NCBI GenBank assembly: GCA_018715855.1
Contig: DVKW01000175.1
Span: forward strand, 1-10,677
Direction: 5' to 3'
Length of the DNA stretch: 10,677 bases
Source: Candidatus Galligastranaerophilus intestinigallinarum
GTDB taxonomy: Bacteria; Cyanobacteriota; Vampirovibrionia; Gastranaerophilales; Gastranaerophilaceae
Notes under the pieces: generated by a model
What the model was told of the DNA's origin: nothing
Databases searched by the model: none
Seen by the model: only the letters and a program-made list of their open reading frames with translations
Part shown: positions 1-6,189 of the stretch, one piece after another
How the letters are laid out: every line of letters starts with the position of its first letter
How positions within the stretch are numbered: position 1 is the stretch's first letter
Made by a program: the position numbers and the translations under genes

Positions 1-960
1 ACCTAATGGCGAAGAATAATTTATTAAATTTAAAATGTAGTTGTAGCTAGAAAAAATGGAAAAGTTTAGAATTAAAAAAAGGAAATATTTAATAAATTCT
101 TTTTTTAAGATAAAAATATACCAAATTAAAAGGGGAATTGAAGCGATAATTCCTGTTGATTTAACACCAAAACTTATTGCCATTGAAAGTGAAGCAAAAT
201 ATAGAAAGTTTAGTTTATTTTGTTTTTTAAATTCCAAGGTTAAATAAAAAGATGTTGTTAAAAGTGAACCAACAAGAAGGTCTGTTTGTGTGCTTGAAAT
301 TTGAGATATTACCCCTGCAAAAGATGAAAAAATTAAGATAGACCAAATTCTTTTATTAAAATCTATTTCGTAAAATTCCATAATTTTAAAAGAAGATATT
401 ATTAAAAGAAAATATGAGAAAAACTGTAATAAGCCAAGGCCAAGGTCATTTTTAGATAAACTTAAAATCCAAACGTAAAAAAGTTCTGAATTAATTGGCA
501 TTGAATGACACCTTATATCTGCAATTTCAAAGTGAGATATAAACCCGTCTTTTGCCCAAAATAGAGAACGAAGCGCGTGGTAGCCTTGTGCATCAGGTTC
601 ATTAACAGGGGATAACAACGCCAAAATAAAACTAATTGTTATACAAAAAAACCAAAATAAAAAAAGAACAAGCAGGCTTTTATCAGCCAAAAGAGAATTT
701 TTAAGTTCAATTAAAAACACTTTAAAATTTGAAGTTGAAGGAATTTTTTTATTCTTAAACCAAATAAAGCCGACAATTAAAAATTCTAAAATAGTTAAAA
801 TTAAAATGTTTTGCCCCGAAATTCCTTTAAATAAAGATAAAATTTCAATGTTTAATATGACAAAAGCAAAAAATGAAATGAAAAATAAAGCTGACAAATT
901 AAAAATTGAAGCTAAAAAGAAACTTATTAAACTTTGAAAAACTACCCCTATAAAAAGCAT
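1..960 (-). CDS. Second tandem GT-C/GT39-like membrane glycosyltransferase, C-terminus cut by window edge
   Basis: An open frame of exactly 320 codons runs from ATG at 960 down to base 1 without a stop, so the gene continues beyond the left edge. The product is strongly hydrophobic, with several membrane segments (about 1-20, 23-45, 50-68, 96-117, 172-191, 204-220, 257-290). It aligns from residue 1 with the upstream neighbour encoded at 960-3020, sharing the loop EPDAQ-YH (E121, D123), the stretch KDGFISHFE, and SSTQTD (D227). In GT-C enzymes acidic residues in the first extracytoplasmic loop bind metal or sugar donor, so a lipid-linked sugar transferase is inferred; the substrate is unknown. 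The ATG overlaps the neighbour's stop (TAATG, 958-962). No Shine-Dalgarno sequence sits at the right distance, suggesting translation by reinitiation. The frame is intact, so nothing indicates a pseudogene within the window. Confidence 0.8.
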   Translation of the reverse strand, partial: MLFIGVVFQSLISFFLASIFNLSALFFISFFAFVILNIEILSLFKGISGQNILILTILEFLIVGFIWFKNKKIPSTSNFKVFLIELKNSLLADKSLLVLFLFWFFCITISFILALLSPVNEPDAQGYHALRSLFWAKDGFISHFEIADIRCHSMPINSELFYVWILSLSKNDLGLGLLQFFSYFLLIISSFKIMEFYEIDFNKRIWSILIFSSFAGVISQISSTQTDLLVGSLLTTSFYLTLEFKKQNKLNFLYFASLSMAISFGVKSTGIIASIPLLIWYIFILKKEFIKYFLFLILNFSIFSSYNYILNLINYSSPLG

Positions 961-3020
961 TATTTTGAATAAACCCCAAACTTTCTATATTTCACCAAAT
1001 TGTCAAACCTATCTACATAATCATAGCTTGATTTATAGTAAAAGCCCAAGCTGTTAAGATGTTTTCTATTAACCTCGCAAACTGCAAATATGGCTGCATT
1101 AACCGTATTTTTATCTTTTTCATTTGCCCTGTCTGAAACCACAAATGCGCATTTTGCAACATCAGAATTAATAAAAGGATTCATAATATCTTTTTTATTA
1201 ATAACATTTAATTGAATACTGTTATCTTCAGGAAGCACCAATGCGGAATATTTTGATAAATCAATATCTTTTATATGAAGCGGGTTAATAACATCTATTG
1301 TGCAATCATTTGTTAATTCCATATATTTTGCATTGTAATAAATATGGGCATATGAAGGAAAAAGCCCTATTTTATTGCCATTTTTGCAATAAGGCATAAT
1401 GGCGCTTTTATAAGCTTTATTTTGAGAAAAAAGGACTATACCGTAAAATTTATATTCAAGACCCCTCATTTTATCTTGAATTATAGAAATATCCGGTGTT
1501 TTTAAAAAGTTAGAAAACAAATATACAACAGGTCTTCCCGGAATAAACAGGGAAGAATAATTAAAATAAAAAACCATATATAAAATAATTAGAATTTTTA
1601 ATATATTGTTTTTTTGAAAATAACTTAAAGCAAGAACAGGAAAAGAAAGTGCCACAAAAGTAACTATATAGCGTATTCCATAAACAGTATAGAGCATAGC
1701 ACCTGATAAAATTAAAAAAGGAACAAAAAAGAACAGTGAAAAAATCTTAAATTGTTTTTTAAAAAGCCCGATAAAAAGGCAAGGCAAAAATATTAAAAAC
1801 CCCAAAATTCCAAATGCGCCAAGCTGTTCATCCATTGCGAAATTTACACGTTGAATAGGGTCAATTTGAACGTAATTATCTTGAATTAAAAACAATTTAA
1901 ACAAAAATGCCTTAAAAGATAATATGTAAGGATTTAGAAATTTTCCTATGTTTAAACCGCTAAAATCAATAAATTGAATAAAATAATTAATAATATTGCC
2001 GATATATGCGCCAATTCCGCCAAAAAATCTGTTATACATTTGAAAAGCATTATTTGAAAGAAAAGAATTAAAATCTAAATAGTTTAAAATGTAGTTATAG
2101 CTTGAAAAAATTAAGAAATTAAAAACAGAAAAAACAAAAAATTTAATAAAATCTTTTTTCAAAAGAAAAATAAACCAAACAAAAAGCAGGGGAGCAACAA
2201 AAAAGGCGGTTGTTTTAACCCCGAATGCAAGAGAAAAAGAAAGTGATGAAAAAAACAAAGAAAGGTTTTTATTATCTTTTGTATAATTCAAAGCAAACAA
2301 AATACAACAGGAAAAAAGAGCGGCAACAATTAAATCTGTTTGTGTGCTTGAAATTTGGATTATTATTGCAGGAAATGAAGTAAAGATTAAAATTGCCCAA
2401 ATTATTTTTTTAGTGTCAATTTCAAAAAATTCCATTATTTTGAAAGAAGACATTATTAAAAGGAAATATGAGAAAAACTGCAACAAGCCAAAGCCGATAT
2501 CTTTTTTAGACAAAGCCAAAACCCAGGTGTAAAAAAGTTCCGAATTAACAGGCATGCAAAGCGCTCTCATATCCGTTGCTTCAAAATGAGAAATAAAGCC
2601 GTCTTTTAGCCAAAATAAAGCCCTTAGGGTATGGTAACTTTGAGCATCGGGTTCAGTTGGCGGAATTAAAAGTGCCAATATAAACGCAATAATTATAAAA
2701 AGTATCCAAGATAAAAAGGGCAAAATTAAAAGCCCGTCAGCTTTTAGCGCCTGTTTTATTTTTTCAAAATAATTTATAATATCAGAAATCGGATTTAATA
2801 TGGGTTTATTTTTCTTAAACCAAATTAATAAAACAAAAATCAAAAATAAAAAAGAAAAAATTAAAATGTTTTGCCCGTTTATTGCCTTAAATAAAGATAA
2901 AATTTCAAGATTTAAAACAATAAAAGCAAAAAAGATTATTGGAAAATAAAGAAATCTTCCAAAAATTGCAGATAAAAAATAGCTTATAAAGGCATTTAAA
3001 ATGACGCCCGTTAATAACAA
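960..3020 (-). CDS. Polytopic membrane protein, putative GT-C (GT39-type) glycosyltransferase
   Basis: The 686-residue product has about ten or more hydrophobic segments in residues 1-490 (for example 2-30, 50-68, 97-120, 175-193, 206-222, 255-300, 402-420, 426-446, 450-466, 473-488), followed by a mostly soluble C-terminal part (about 500-686). An acidic loop after the third or fourth segment reads PTEPDAQSYH (E123, D125), like the catalytic first loop of GT-C enzymes that transfer sugars from polyprenyl-phosphate donors; this assignment is by fold and motif, and acceptor and donor are unknown. The start is TTG at 3018-3020, one base after the lepA stop. A GGGAG ribosome site (3030-3034) lies inside lepA nine bases upstream, the next in-frame ATG is near residue 148, and the paralogue's ATG start aligns at residue 1. 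It is probably co-transcribed with lepA. A non-enzymatic membrane protein remains possible. Confidence 0.75.
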   Translation of the reverse strand: MLLTGVILNAFISYFLSAIFGRFLYFPIIFFAFIVLNLEILSLFKAINGQNILIFSFLFLIFVLLIWFKKNKPILNPISDIINYFEKIKQALKADGLLILPFLSWILFIIIAFILALLIPPTEPDAQSYHTLRALFWLKDGFISHFEATDMRALCMPVNSELFYTWVLALSKKDIGFGLLQFFSYFLLIMSSFKIMEFFEIDTKKIIWAILIFTSFPAIIIQISSTQTDLIVAALFSCCILFALNYTKDNKNLSLFFSSLSFSLAFGVKTTAFFVAPLLFVWFIFLLKKDFIKFFVFSVFNFLIFSSYNYILNYLDFNSFLSNNAFQMYNRFFGGIGAYIGNIINYFIQFIDFSGLNIGKFLNPYILSFKAFLFKLFLIQDNYVQIDPIQRVNFAMDEQLGAFGILGFLIFLPCLFIGLFKKQFKIFSLFFFVPFLILSGAMLYTVYGIRYIVTFVALSFPVLALSYFQKNNILKILIILYMVFYFNYSSLFIPGRPVVYLFSNFLKTPDISIIQDKMRGLEYKFYGIVLFSQNKAYKSAIMPYCKNGNKIGLFPSYAHIYYNAKYMELTNDCTIDVINPLHIKDIDLSKYSALVLPEDNSIQLNVINKKDIMNPFINSDVAKCAFVVSDRANEKDKNTVNAAIFAVCEVNRKHLNSLGFYYKSSYDYVDRFDNLVKYRKFGVYSK

Positions 3021-3021
3021 T

Positions 3022-4824
3022 TTATTCTTCTCCCAAGCTTAATACAGCCATAAAAGCTTCCTGTGGAATTTCCACCCTTCCCACAGATTTCATGCGCTTT
3101 TTACCTTTCTTTTGTTTTTCCAAAAGTTTTCTTTTACGGGTAATATCGCCCCCGTAACATTTATCTAATACATTTTTCCTCATTGCCTTAATTGTTGTTC
3201 TTGCAATAACCCTGCCGCCTATTGCAGCTTGAATTGCAACTTCAAACATTTGTTTCGGGATAATTTCTTTTAATTTTGTTGTTAATTTTTGCCCTATGCC
3301 ATAGGCTGAATCTCTGTGGCAGATGACAGATAAGGCATCAACGGGTTCACCCGATAATAAAATATCCATTTTAACTAAATCAGACCTTTTATATGAATGA
3401 AATTCATAATCTAAGCTTGCATATCCTTTGGTTCTTGATTTTAATTGGTCGTAAAAATCCGTTATAACTTCAGATAACGGGATATGATATTCCAAATTAA
3501 CGCGCGTTTTATCAAGATATTGCATATTGATAAAATCACCCCTTTTAGATTCGCACAAATCCATCAAAGCACCCACGTAATCATTCGGGGTGAATAAATT
3601 AACTTTTACATAAGGTTCTTCAATGTAATCTCTATATTGAGCATCGGGCAAATTTGCGGGGTTATCAATTTCAACCATTGTGCCGTCTGTTTTATAAACC
3701 TTATAAATAACGCTTGGCGCCGTTGTAATTAAATTTAGGTTATATTCCCTCTCCAACCTTTCTTGGGCAATTTCCATATGAAGCATGCCAAGAAAACCGC
3801 ACCTGAAACCAAACCCAAGGGCAGATGATGTTTCCGGTTCAAATGTAATTGATGAATCATTCAATTTTAATTTTTCAAGCGCATCTTTAAGGTCGTGGTA
3901 TTGGTCGTTATCAACTGGGTAAAGGCCTGAAAACACCATTGGCTTTGCTTCTTTGTAGCCTTCCAAAGGCTCATCAGCCTGGGCATTTGCATTTGTAATG
4001 GTGTCGCCTACAAACCTTGTAATTTCTTTAATAGAACATGCCATATACCCTACTTCGCCTGTTTTAAGTTCACCTACAGGGTTTCTTAAAGGGTTTAAAA
4101 AGCCAAGTTCAACAACTTCAAACTTTTTGCCCGTTGCCATAAATTGAATTGTATCGCCAAGTTTAATTGAACCGTCCATAACTTTAAAAAAACAAATCGT
4201 GCCCAAATATTGGTCGTATGCACTGTCAAAAACAAGCGCCCTTAAAGGCTTATCGGATGTATCTATTGGCGGCGGAATAAATTTAACAACGGCCTCTAAA
4301 ACTTCATCAATGCCTGTGCCTTCTTTTGCACTCACGGGAATTGCATAGCTTGCATCTATCCCTAAAACTTCTTCAATTTCTTGTTTAACTCTTTCAACAT
4401 CAGCAGATGGAAGGTCAATTTTATTAATAACGGGAATAATTTCCAAATTTTGTTCCATTGCAAGGTAAACATTGGCTAAAGTTTGGGCTTCAACGCCTTG
4501 AGTGGCATCAACAATTAATAAAGCGCCTTCACATGCAGCCAAAGACCTTGAAACTTCATAAGAAAAATCCACATGCCCCGGGGTATCAATTAAATTTAAA
4601 ATGTATTCTTTGCCGTCTTTTGCCTTATATTTCATTTTGGCAGCGTTTAATTTAATTGTAATACCTCGTTCACGCTCAATATCCATGGTATCTAAAAGCT
4701 GGTCTTGCATGTCACGTTTATCAATGGTTCCTGTTTTTTCAAGAAGCCTGTCTGCTAAAGTTGACTTGCCATGGTCTATATGCGCAATAATACTAAAGTT
4801 TCTTATGTTCTCAATTCTTTGCAT
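3022..4824 (-). CDS. lepA: Elongation factor 4 (back-translocating ribosomal GTPase LepA)
   Basis: LepA/EF4 is a translational GTPase that binds the ribosome like EF-G and influences initiation, biogenesis or back-translocation under stress. The 600-residue length matches the family (about 600). GTPase motifs are complete: G1 AHIDHGKS at 14-21, G2 RGITI at 53-57, G3 DTPGH at 80-84, G4 NKID at 134-137 and G5 SAK at 165-167. The family-specific C-terminal domain is present, including the lysine/arginine-rich stretch near residues 565-585 and the motif GRVEIPQEAF close to the end. The ATG at 4822-4824 gives the family N-terminus (NIRNFSIIAHIDHGKS); no good Shine-Dalgarno sequence precedes it. 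The gene is followed after one base by the glycosyltransferase-like gene. No truncation or missing key residue is seen. Confidence 0.98.
   Translation of the reverse strand: MQRIENIRNFSIIAHIDHGKSTLADRLLEKTGTIDKRDMQDQLLDTMDIERERGITIKLNAAKMKYKAKDGKEYILNLIDTPGHVDFSYEVSRSLAACEGALLIVDATQGVEAQTLANVYLAMEQNLEIIPVINKIDLPSADVERVKQEIEEVLGIDASYAIPVSAKEGTGIDEVLEAVVKFIPPPIDTSDKPLRALVFDSAYDQYLGTICFFKVMDGSIKLGDTIQFMATGKKFEVVELGFLNPLRNPVGELKTGEVGYMACSIKEITRFVGDTITNANAQADEPLEGYKEAKPMVFSGLYPVDNDQYHDLKDALEKLKLNDSSITFEPETSSALGFGFRCGFLGMLHMEIAQERLEREYNLNLITTAPSVIYKVYKTDGTMVEIDNPANLPDAQYRDYIEEPYVKVNLFTPNDYVGALMDLCESKRGDFINMQYLDKTRVNLEYHIPLSEVITDFYDQLKSRTKGYASLDYEFHSYKRSDLVKMDILLSGEPVDALSVICHRDSAYGIGQKLTTKLKEIIPKQMFEVAIQAAIGGRVIARTTIKAMRKNVLDKCYGGDITRKRKLLEKQKKGKKRMKSVGRVEIPQEAFMAVLSLGEE
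3030..3034 (-). promoter_or_regulatory. Ribosome binding site inside lepA for the downstream TTG-start gene
   Basis: On the minus strand GGGAG lies nine bases before the TTG start at 3020, within the last codons of lepA. It supports the unusual start codon and coupled expression of the two genes. Confidence 0.6.
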
Positions 4825-4830
4825 AAGAAA

Positions 4831-4841
4831 AGTATAGTATA
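4831..4841 (-). promoter_or_regulatory. Possible -10 elements of a lepA promoter
   Basis: The minus strand carries two overlapping copies of TATACT (4841-4836 and 4836-4831), close to the sigma-70 -10 consensus, just before the lepA start. A TTGAAA at 4869-4864 resembles a -35 box, but the spacing to the nearer -10 is about 22 bp, longer than usual, so the match is weak. If used, the transcript would have a very short leader. Confidence 0.3.
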
Positions 4842-4845
4842 AAAA

Positions 4846-4868
4846 TGAAAATATTTATTATATTTTCA
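4846..4868 (-). terminator. AT-rich inverted repeat between the 96-residue gene and lepA (weak terminator or operator)
   Basis: A perfect 9-bp stem (TGAAAATAT / ATATTTTCA) flanks a 5-base loop. Read on the minus strand it is followed by TTTTTATAC, so it could act as a weak intrinsic terminator 35-58 bases after the stop of the upstream small gene. The stem has only one G-C pair, so termination would be inefficient; it also overlaps the putative lepA -35 region and could instead be a protein-binding palindrome. Confidence 0.35.
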
Positions 4869-4903
4869 AAAACAAAAAGCAGTAGCAAACTTTAAAAACA
4901 AAA

Positions 4904-5194
4904 TTAATATTTGTTTTGGTTTAATCTGTTGTTGAGTTCTACTTTTTGATTGTAAGAATTCAATTTTGTTACTGCACTGCTTTTGTTTAGCGCAAAGCCT
5001 GCCATAGCGCTATAATAAACAGCTTTGTTTAAATTGTTGCTTAAAACTGCAGATTGGTTAGCTGTTGAAACATAGCCTTGAAGTGCAGTTTCATTAGCGC
5101 CTGTTGTTTGGCTTTCTTTGATTGGTGAAGAAACGTGTAATTGTTCCCCTGCTCTTGCTGTGTAATAGTAGCTTCCTACTTGGTTACTGCTCAT
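4904..5194 (-). CDS. Hypothetical 96-residue protein, Ser/Ala/Asn/Gln-rich, no Asp or Cys
   Basis: I do not recognise this family. The product is rich in Ser, Ala, Asn, Gln, Thr and Tyr, contains no Asp, Cys or Trp, and has only six Lys, unlike its Lys/Ile-rich neighbours. There is no signal peptide or membrane segment. A weakly amphipathic region (about 36-92) carries regularly spaced Asn/Leu/Val and may form helices; residues 8-12 hold a GSYYYT patch. The ATG at 5192-5194 is preceded by a strong Shine-Dalgarno (GAGGA, 5200-5204) with a five-base spacer, which supports it as a real and well-translated gene. It is divergent from dciA and lies 79 bp upstream of lepA in the same direction, with an AT-rich hairpin between them. 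A structural or surface-associated role is only a guess from composition. Confidence 0.7.
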   Translation of the reverse strand: MSSNQVGSYYYTARAGEQLHVSSPIKESQTTGANETALQGYVSTANQSAVLSNNLNKAVYYSAMAGFALNKSSAVTKLNSYNQKVELNNRLNQNKY

Positions 5195-5199
5195 TTTAA

Positions 5200-5204
5200 T
5201 CCTC
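5200..5204 (-). promoter_or_regulatory. Strong ribosome binding site of the 96-residue gene
   Basis: GAGGA on the minus strand lies five bases before the ATG at 5194. It is one of the best Shine-Dalgarno matches in the window and fixes the start of the small gene. Confidence 0.7.
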
Positions 5205-5232
5205 GTTTAGTTTTTCTATATTTTATCTCTCT

Positions 5233-5261
5233 TGTATATATAAAAACGATATACTTTTAAA
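5233..5261 (-). promoter_or_regulatory. Possible promoter of the 96-residue gene
   Basis: On the minus strand TTTAAA (5261-5256) and TATACA (5238-5233) are 17 bp apart, each matching four of six sigma-70 consensus bases. The predicted transcript start would be about 30 bases before the ATG. The surrounding sequence is so AT-rich that chance matches are expected. Confidence 0.3.
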
Positions 5262-5305
5262 AAGTGCTTTTTTATTTTTAAATTATTAAGTTTTGTTAAT
5301 AATGT

Positions 5306-5334
5306 AAAAACAAATTTAAAAAAATTTAAAAAAA
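5306..5334 (+). promoter_or_regulatory. Phased A-tracts / UP-element-like sequence upstream of the dciA promoter
   Basis: A-tracts at 5306-5310, 5318-5324 and 5328-5334 lie immediately upstream of the -35 box, the last two in 10-bp phase. This position (about -60 to -40) is where RNA polymerase alpha-subunit C-terminal domains contact AT-rich UP elements, and phased tracts bend DNA. The function is inferred from position and composition. Confidence 0.45.
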
Positions 5335-5363
5335 TTGATTTAAGCAAACATTCTTTGTATAAT
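5335..5363 (+). promoter_or_regulatory. Sigma-70 promoter of the dciA-yqgF-DUF1292 operon
   Basis: TTGATT (5335-5340) and a perfect TATAAT (5358-5363) are separated by the optimal 17 bp. Transcription would start near 5370, giving a leader of about 28 bases that contains the GGAAGG ribosome site (5385-5390). This is the clearest promoter in the window and would drive all five rightward genes. Confidence 0.8.
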
Positions 5364-5398
5364 CAGGCAATATAAACCTTTTTTGGAAGGAATAAAAG

Positions 5399-5923
5399 TT
5401 GGGCGATTTTAATAAAATTTCAGACATTTTGGCACAAGAAGTTTTTGACAAAAGTGCCTGCACCAACTCAATTAAAAAGGCCGTTGCTTTCAGTTTTTGG
5501 AAAAATGTAACGGGGGCAAAGTTTGCAAAATTTTCAAAACCTTATGATATAAAAGGAAAAACATTGCTTGTTGCGGTGAAAAGCCCTGCAGTTATGCAGG
5601 AATTAATTTTCTATCAAAAAGAACTCATTGAAAAATTAAAAAACTATTTTTTGCCCGTTAACATTGAAATTGAAGATATAAGATACGATTATAAAAATTG
5701 GCAAAAAATTTCAGCCGGAACATCTTATCTTAAAGGCGATGAAAGCCTTGAATATTATTCTAAGGAAGAAATTGAAGAAATTGAACTTAGCGAAATTGAA
5801 AAAGAAGAACTTAAAAAAGCCACAAATACAATTTCAAACTTAACTTTTTTAGATGAAAAATTAAGAAATTCAATGAAAAGAAATATAATTAATTCAACAA
5901 AAGCAAAAAAAATAAGAAAATAA
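5399..5923 (+). CDS. dciA: DUF721/DciA-family protein (replicative helicase loader/operator)
   Basis: DciA helps load or operate the DnaB replicative helicase in bacteria that lack DnaC or DnaI. The KH-like DUF721 domain spans about residues 10-97: FSFWKNVTGAKFAK (W34, G39), then KGKTLLVAV (53-60) and the helix with MQELIFYQKELIEKL (66-80), followed by the VNIEIEDIRY strand. Beyond it lies an acidic segment (115-140) and a basic tail (155-174), probably flexible. The 174-residue length fits the family. The start is TTG at 5399: an in-frame stop lies at 5393-5395, the first internal ATG is at residue 66 inside the domain, and an AAGGA site (5387-5391) precedes it by seven bases. It is the first gene of the rightward operon, ending 11 bp before the next start. 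Confidence 0.8.
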   Translation: MGDFNKISDILAQEVFDKSACTNSIKKAVAFSFWKNVTGAKFAKFSKPYDIKGKTLLVAVKSPAVMQELIFYQKELIEKLKNYFLPVNIEIEDIRYDYKNWQKISAGTSYLKGDESLEYYSKEEIEEIELSEIEKEELKKATNTISNLTFLDEKLRNSMKRNIINSTKAKKIRK

Positions 5924-5934
5924 AGGTAAAAAAA

Positions 5935-6189
5935 GTGACAGATAAAGAACATAAAGTTTTATCCTTCGGAAAAAAACAAAAATCGGAAAACAAAGAAGTT
6001 AAAAACATTGAATATTGCAGTTTTTGCAAACGTCCCAATACGGAAGTGCCAAAAATGGTAAAGGGGCCTGATGTTAACATTTGCTCGGAATGCACGCTAA
6101 TTGCCGTTCAATACCTTATTTTGCAAGACGGCGTTTTATCTAAAGAGGCTCAAAAAATTCTTGATCTTTTTTGGGGAGCAAAAAATTAA
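5935..6189 (+). CDS. Stand-alone ClpX-type C4 zinc-finger protein
   Basis: This 84-residue protein is essentially a ClpX N-terminal zinc-binding domain without the AAA+ ATPase. Cysteines C28, C31, C50 and C53 form CX2C-X18-CX2C, the same spacing as in E. coli ClpX, in a context very like the family (YCSFC, EVPKMVKGPDVNICSECT). In ClpX this domain dimerises and binds substrates and adaptors. Alone it might act as an adaptor or competitor for ClpX, or as a zinc-binding partner of something else; that is inference. About 25 charged residues precede it, and a short helix (68-84) follows. The GTG start at 5935 is preceded by AAAGG (5922-5926), which overlaps the dciA stop region. The stop is immediately followed by the next gene's ATG, so the genes are coupled. 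Confidence 0.8.
   Translation: MTDKEHKVLSFGKKQKSENKEVKNIEYCSFCKRPNTEVPKMVKGPDVNICSECTLIAVQYLILQDGVLSKEAQKILDLFWGAKN

Larger units (their letters stand above)
1..3020. repeat. Tandem gene duplication (two diverged copies)
   Basis: The partial gene at 1-960 and the gene at 960-3020 are direct copies of each other. Bases 281-303 and 2335-2357 are identical over 23 bp (offset 2054), and the start codons are offset by 2060 bp; the difference of six bases corresponds to a two-codon indel, so the frame is kept. Similarity holds from residue 1 to at least residue 310 of the partial copy. The copies differ mostly by conservative substitutions, which indicates an established, selected duplication rather than an assembly artefact. 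Confidence 0.85.

Noticed and set aside
45..75. An apparent frame break in the left membrane gene near the A-runs
   Set aside because: Careful counting of the seven-A run (74-80) restores one continuous frame to base 1 that matches the paralogue (FSSYNYILN), so no frameshift is present.
56..247. Short plus-strand reading frame
   Set aside because: It is antisense to the intact membrane protein gene at 1-960, and its product is a Lys/Ile-rich shadow without a ribosome site.
2344..2532. Plus-strand reading frame of 62 codons
   Set aside because: It is antisense to the membrane protein gene at 960-3020 and is explained by the AT-rich composition.
4458..4837. Two plus-strand reading frames opposite the lepA start
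   Set aside because: Both mirror the conserved LepA GTPase domain and lack family features of their own.
5257..5275. Hairpin-like AAAAAG-TG-CTTTTT resembling a terminator
   Set aside because: The two-base loop is too small, and no rightward gene ends upstream of it; it is A/T-run coincidence in the divergent promoter region.
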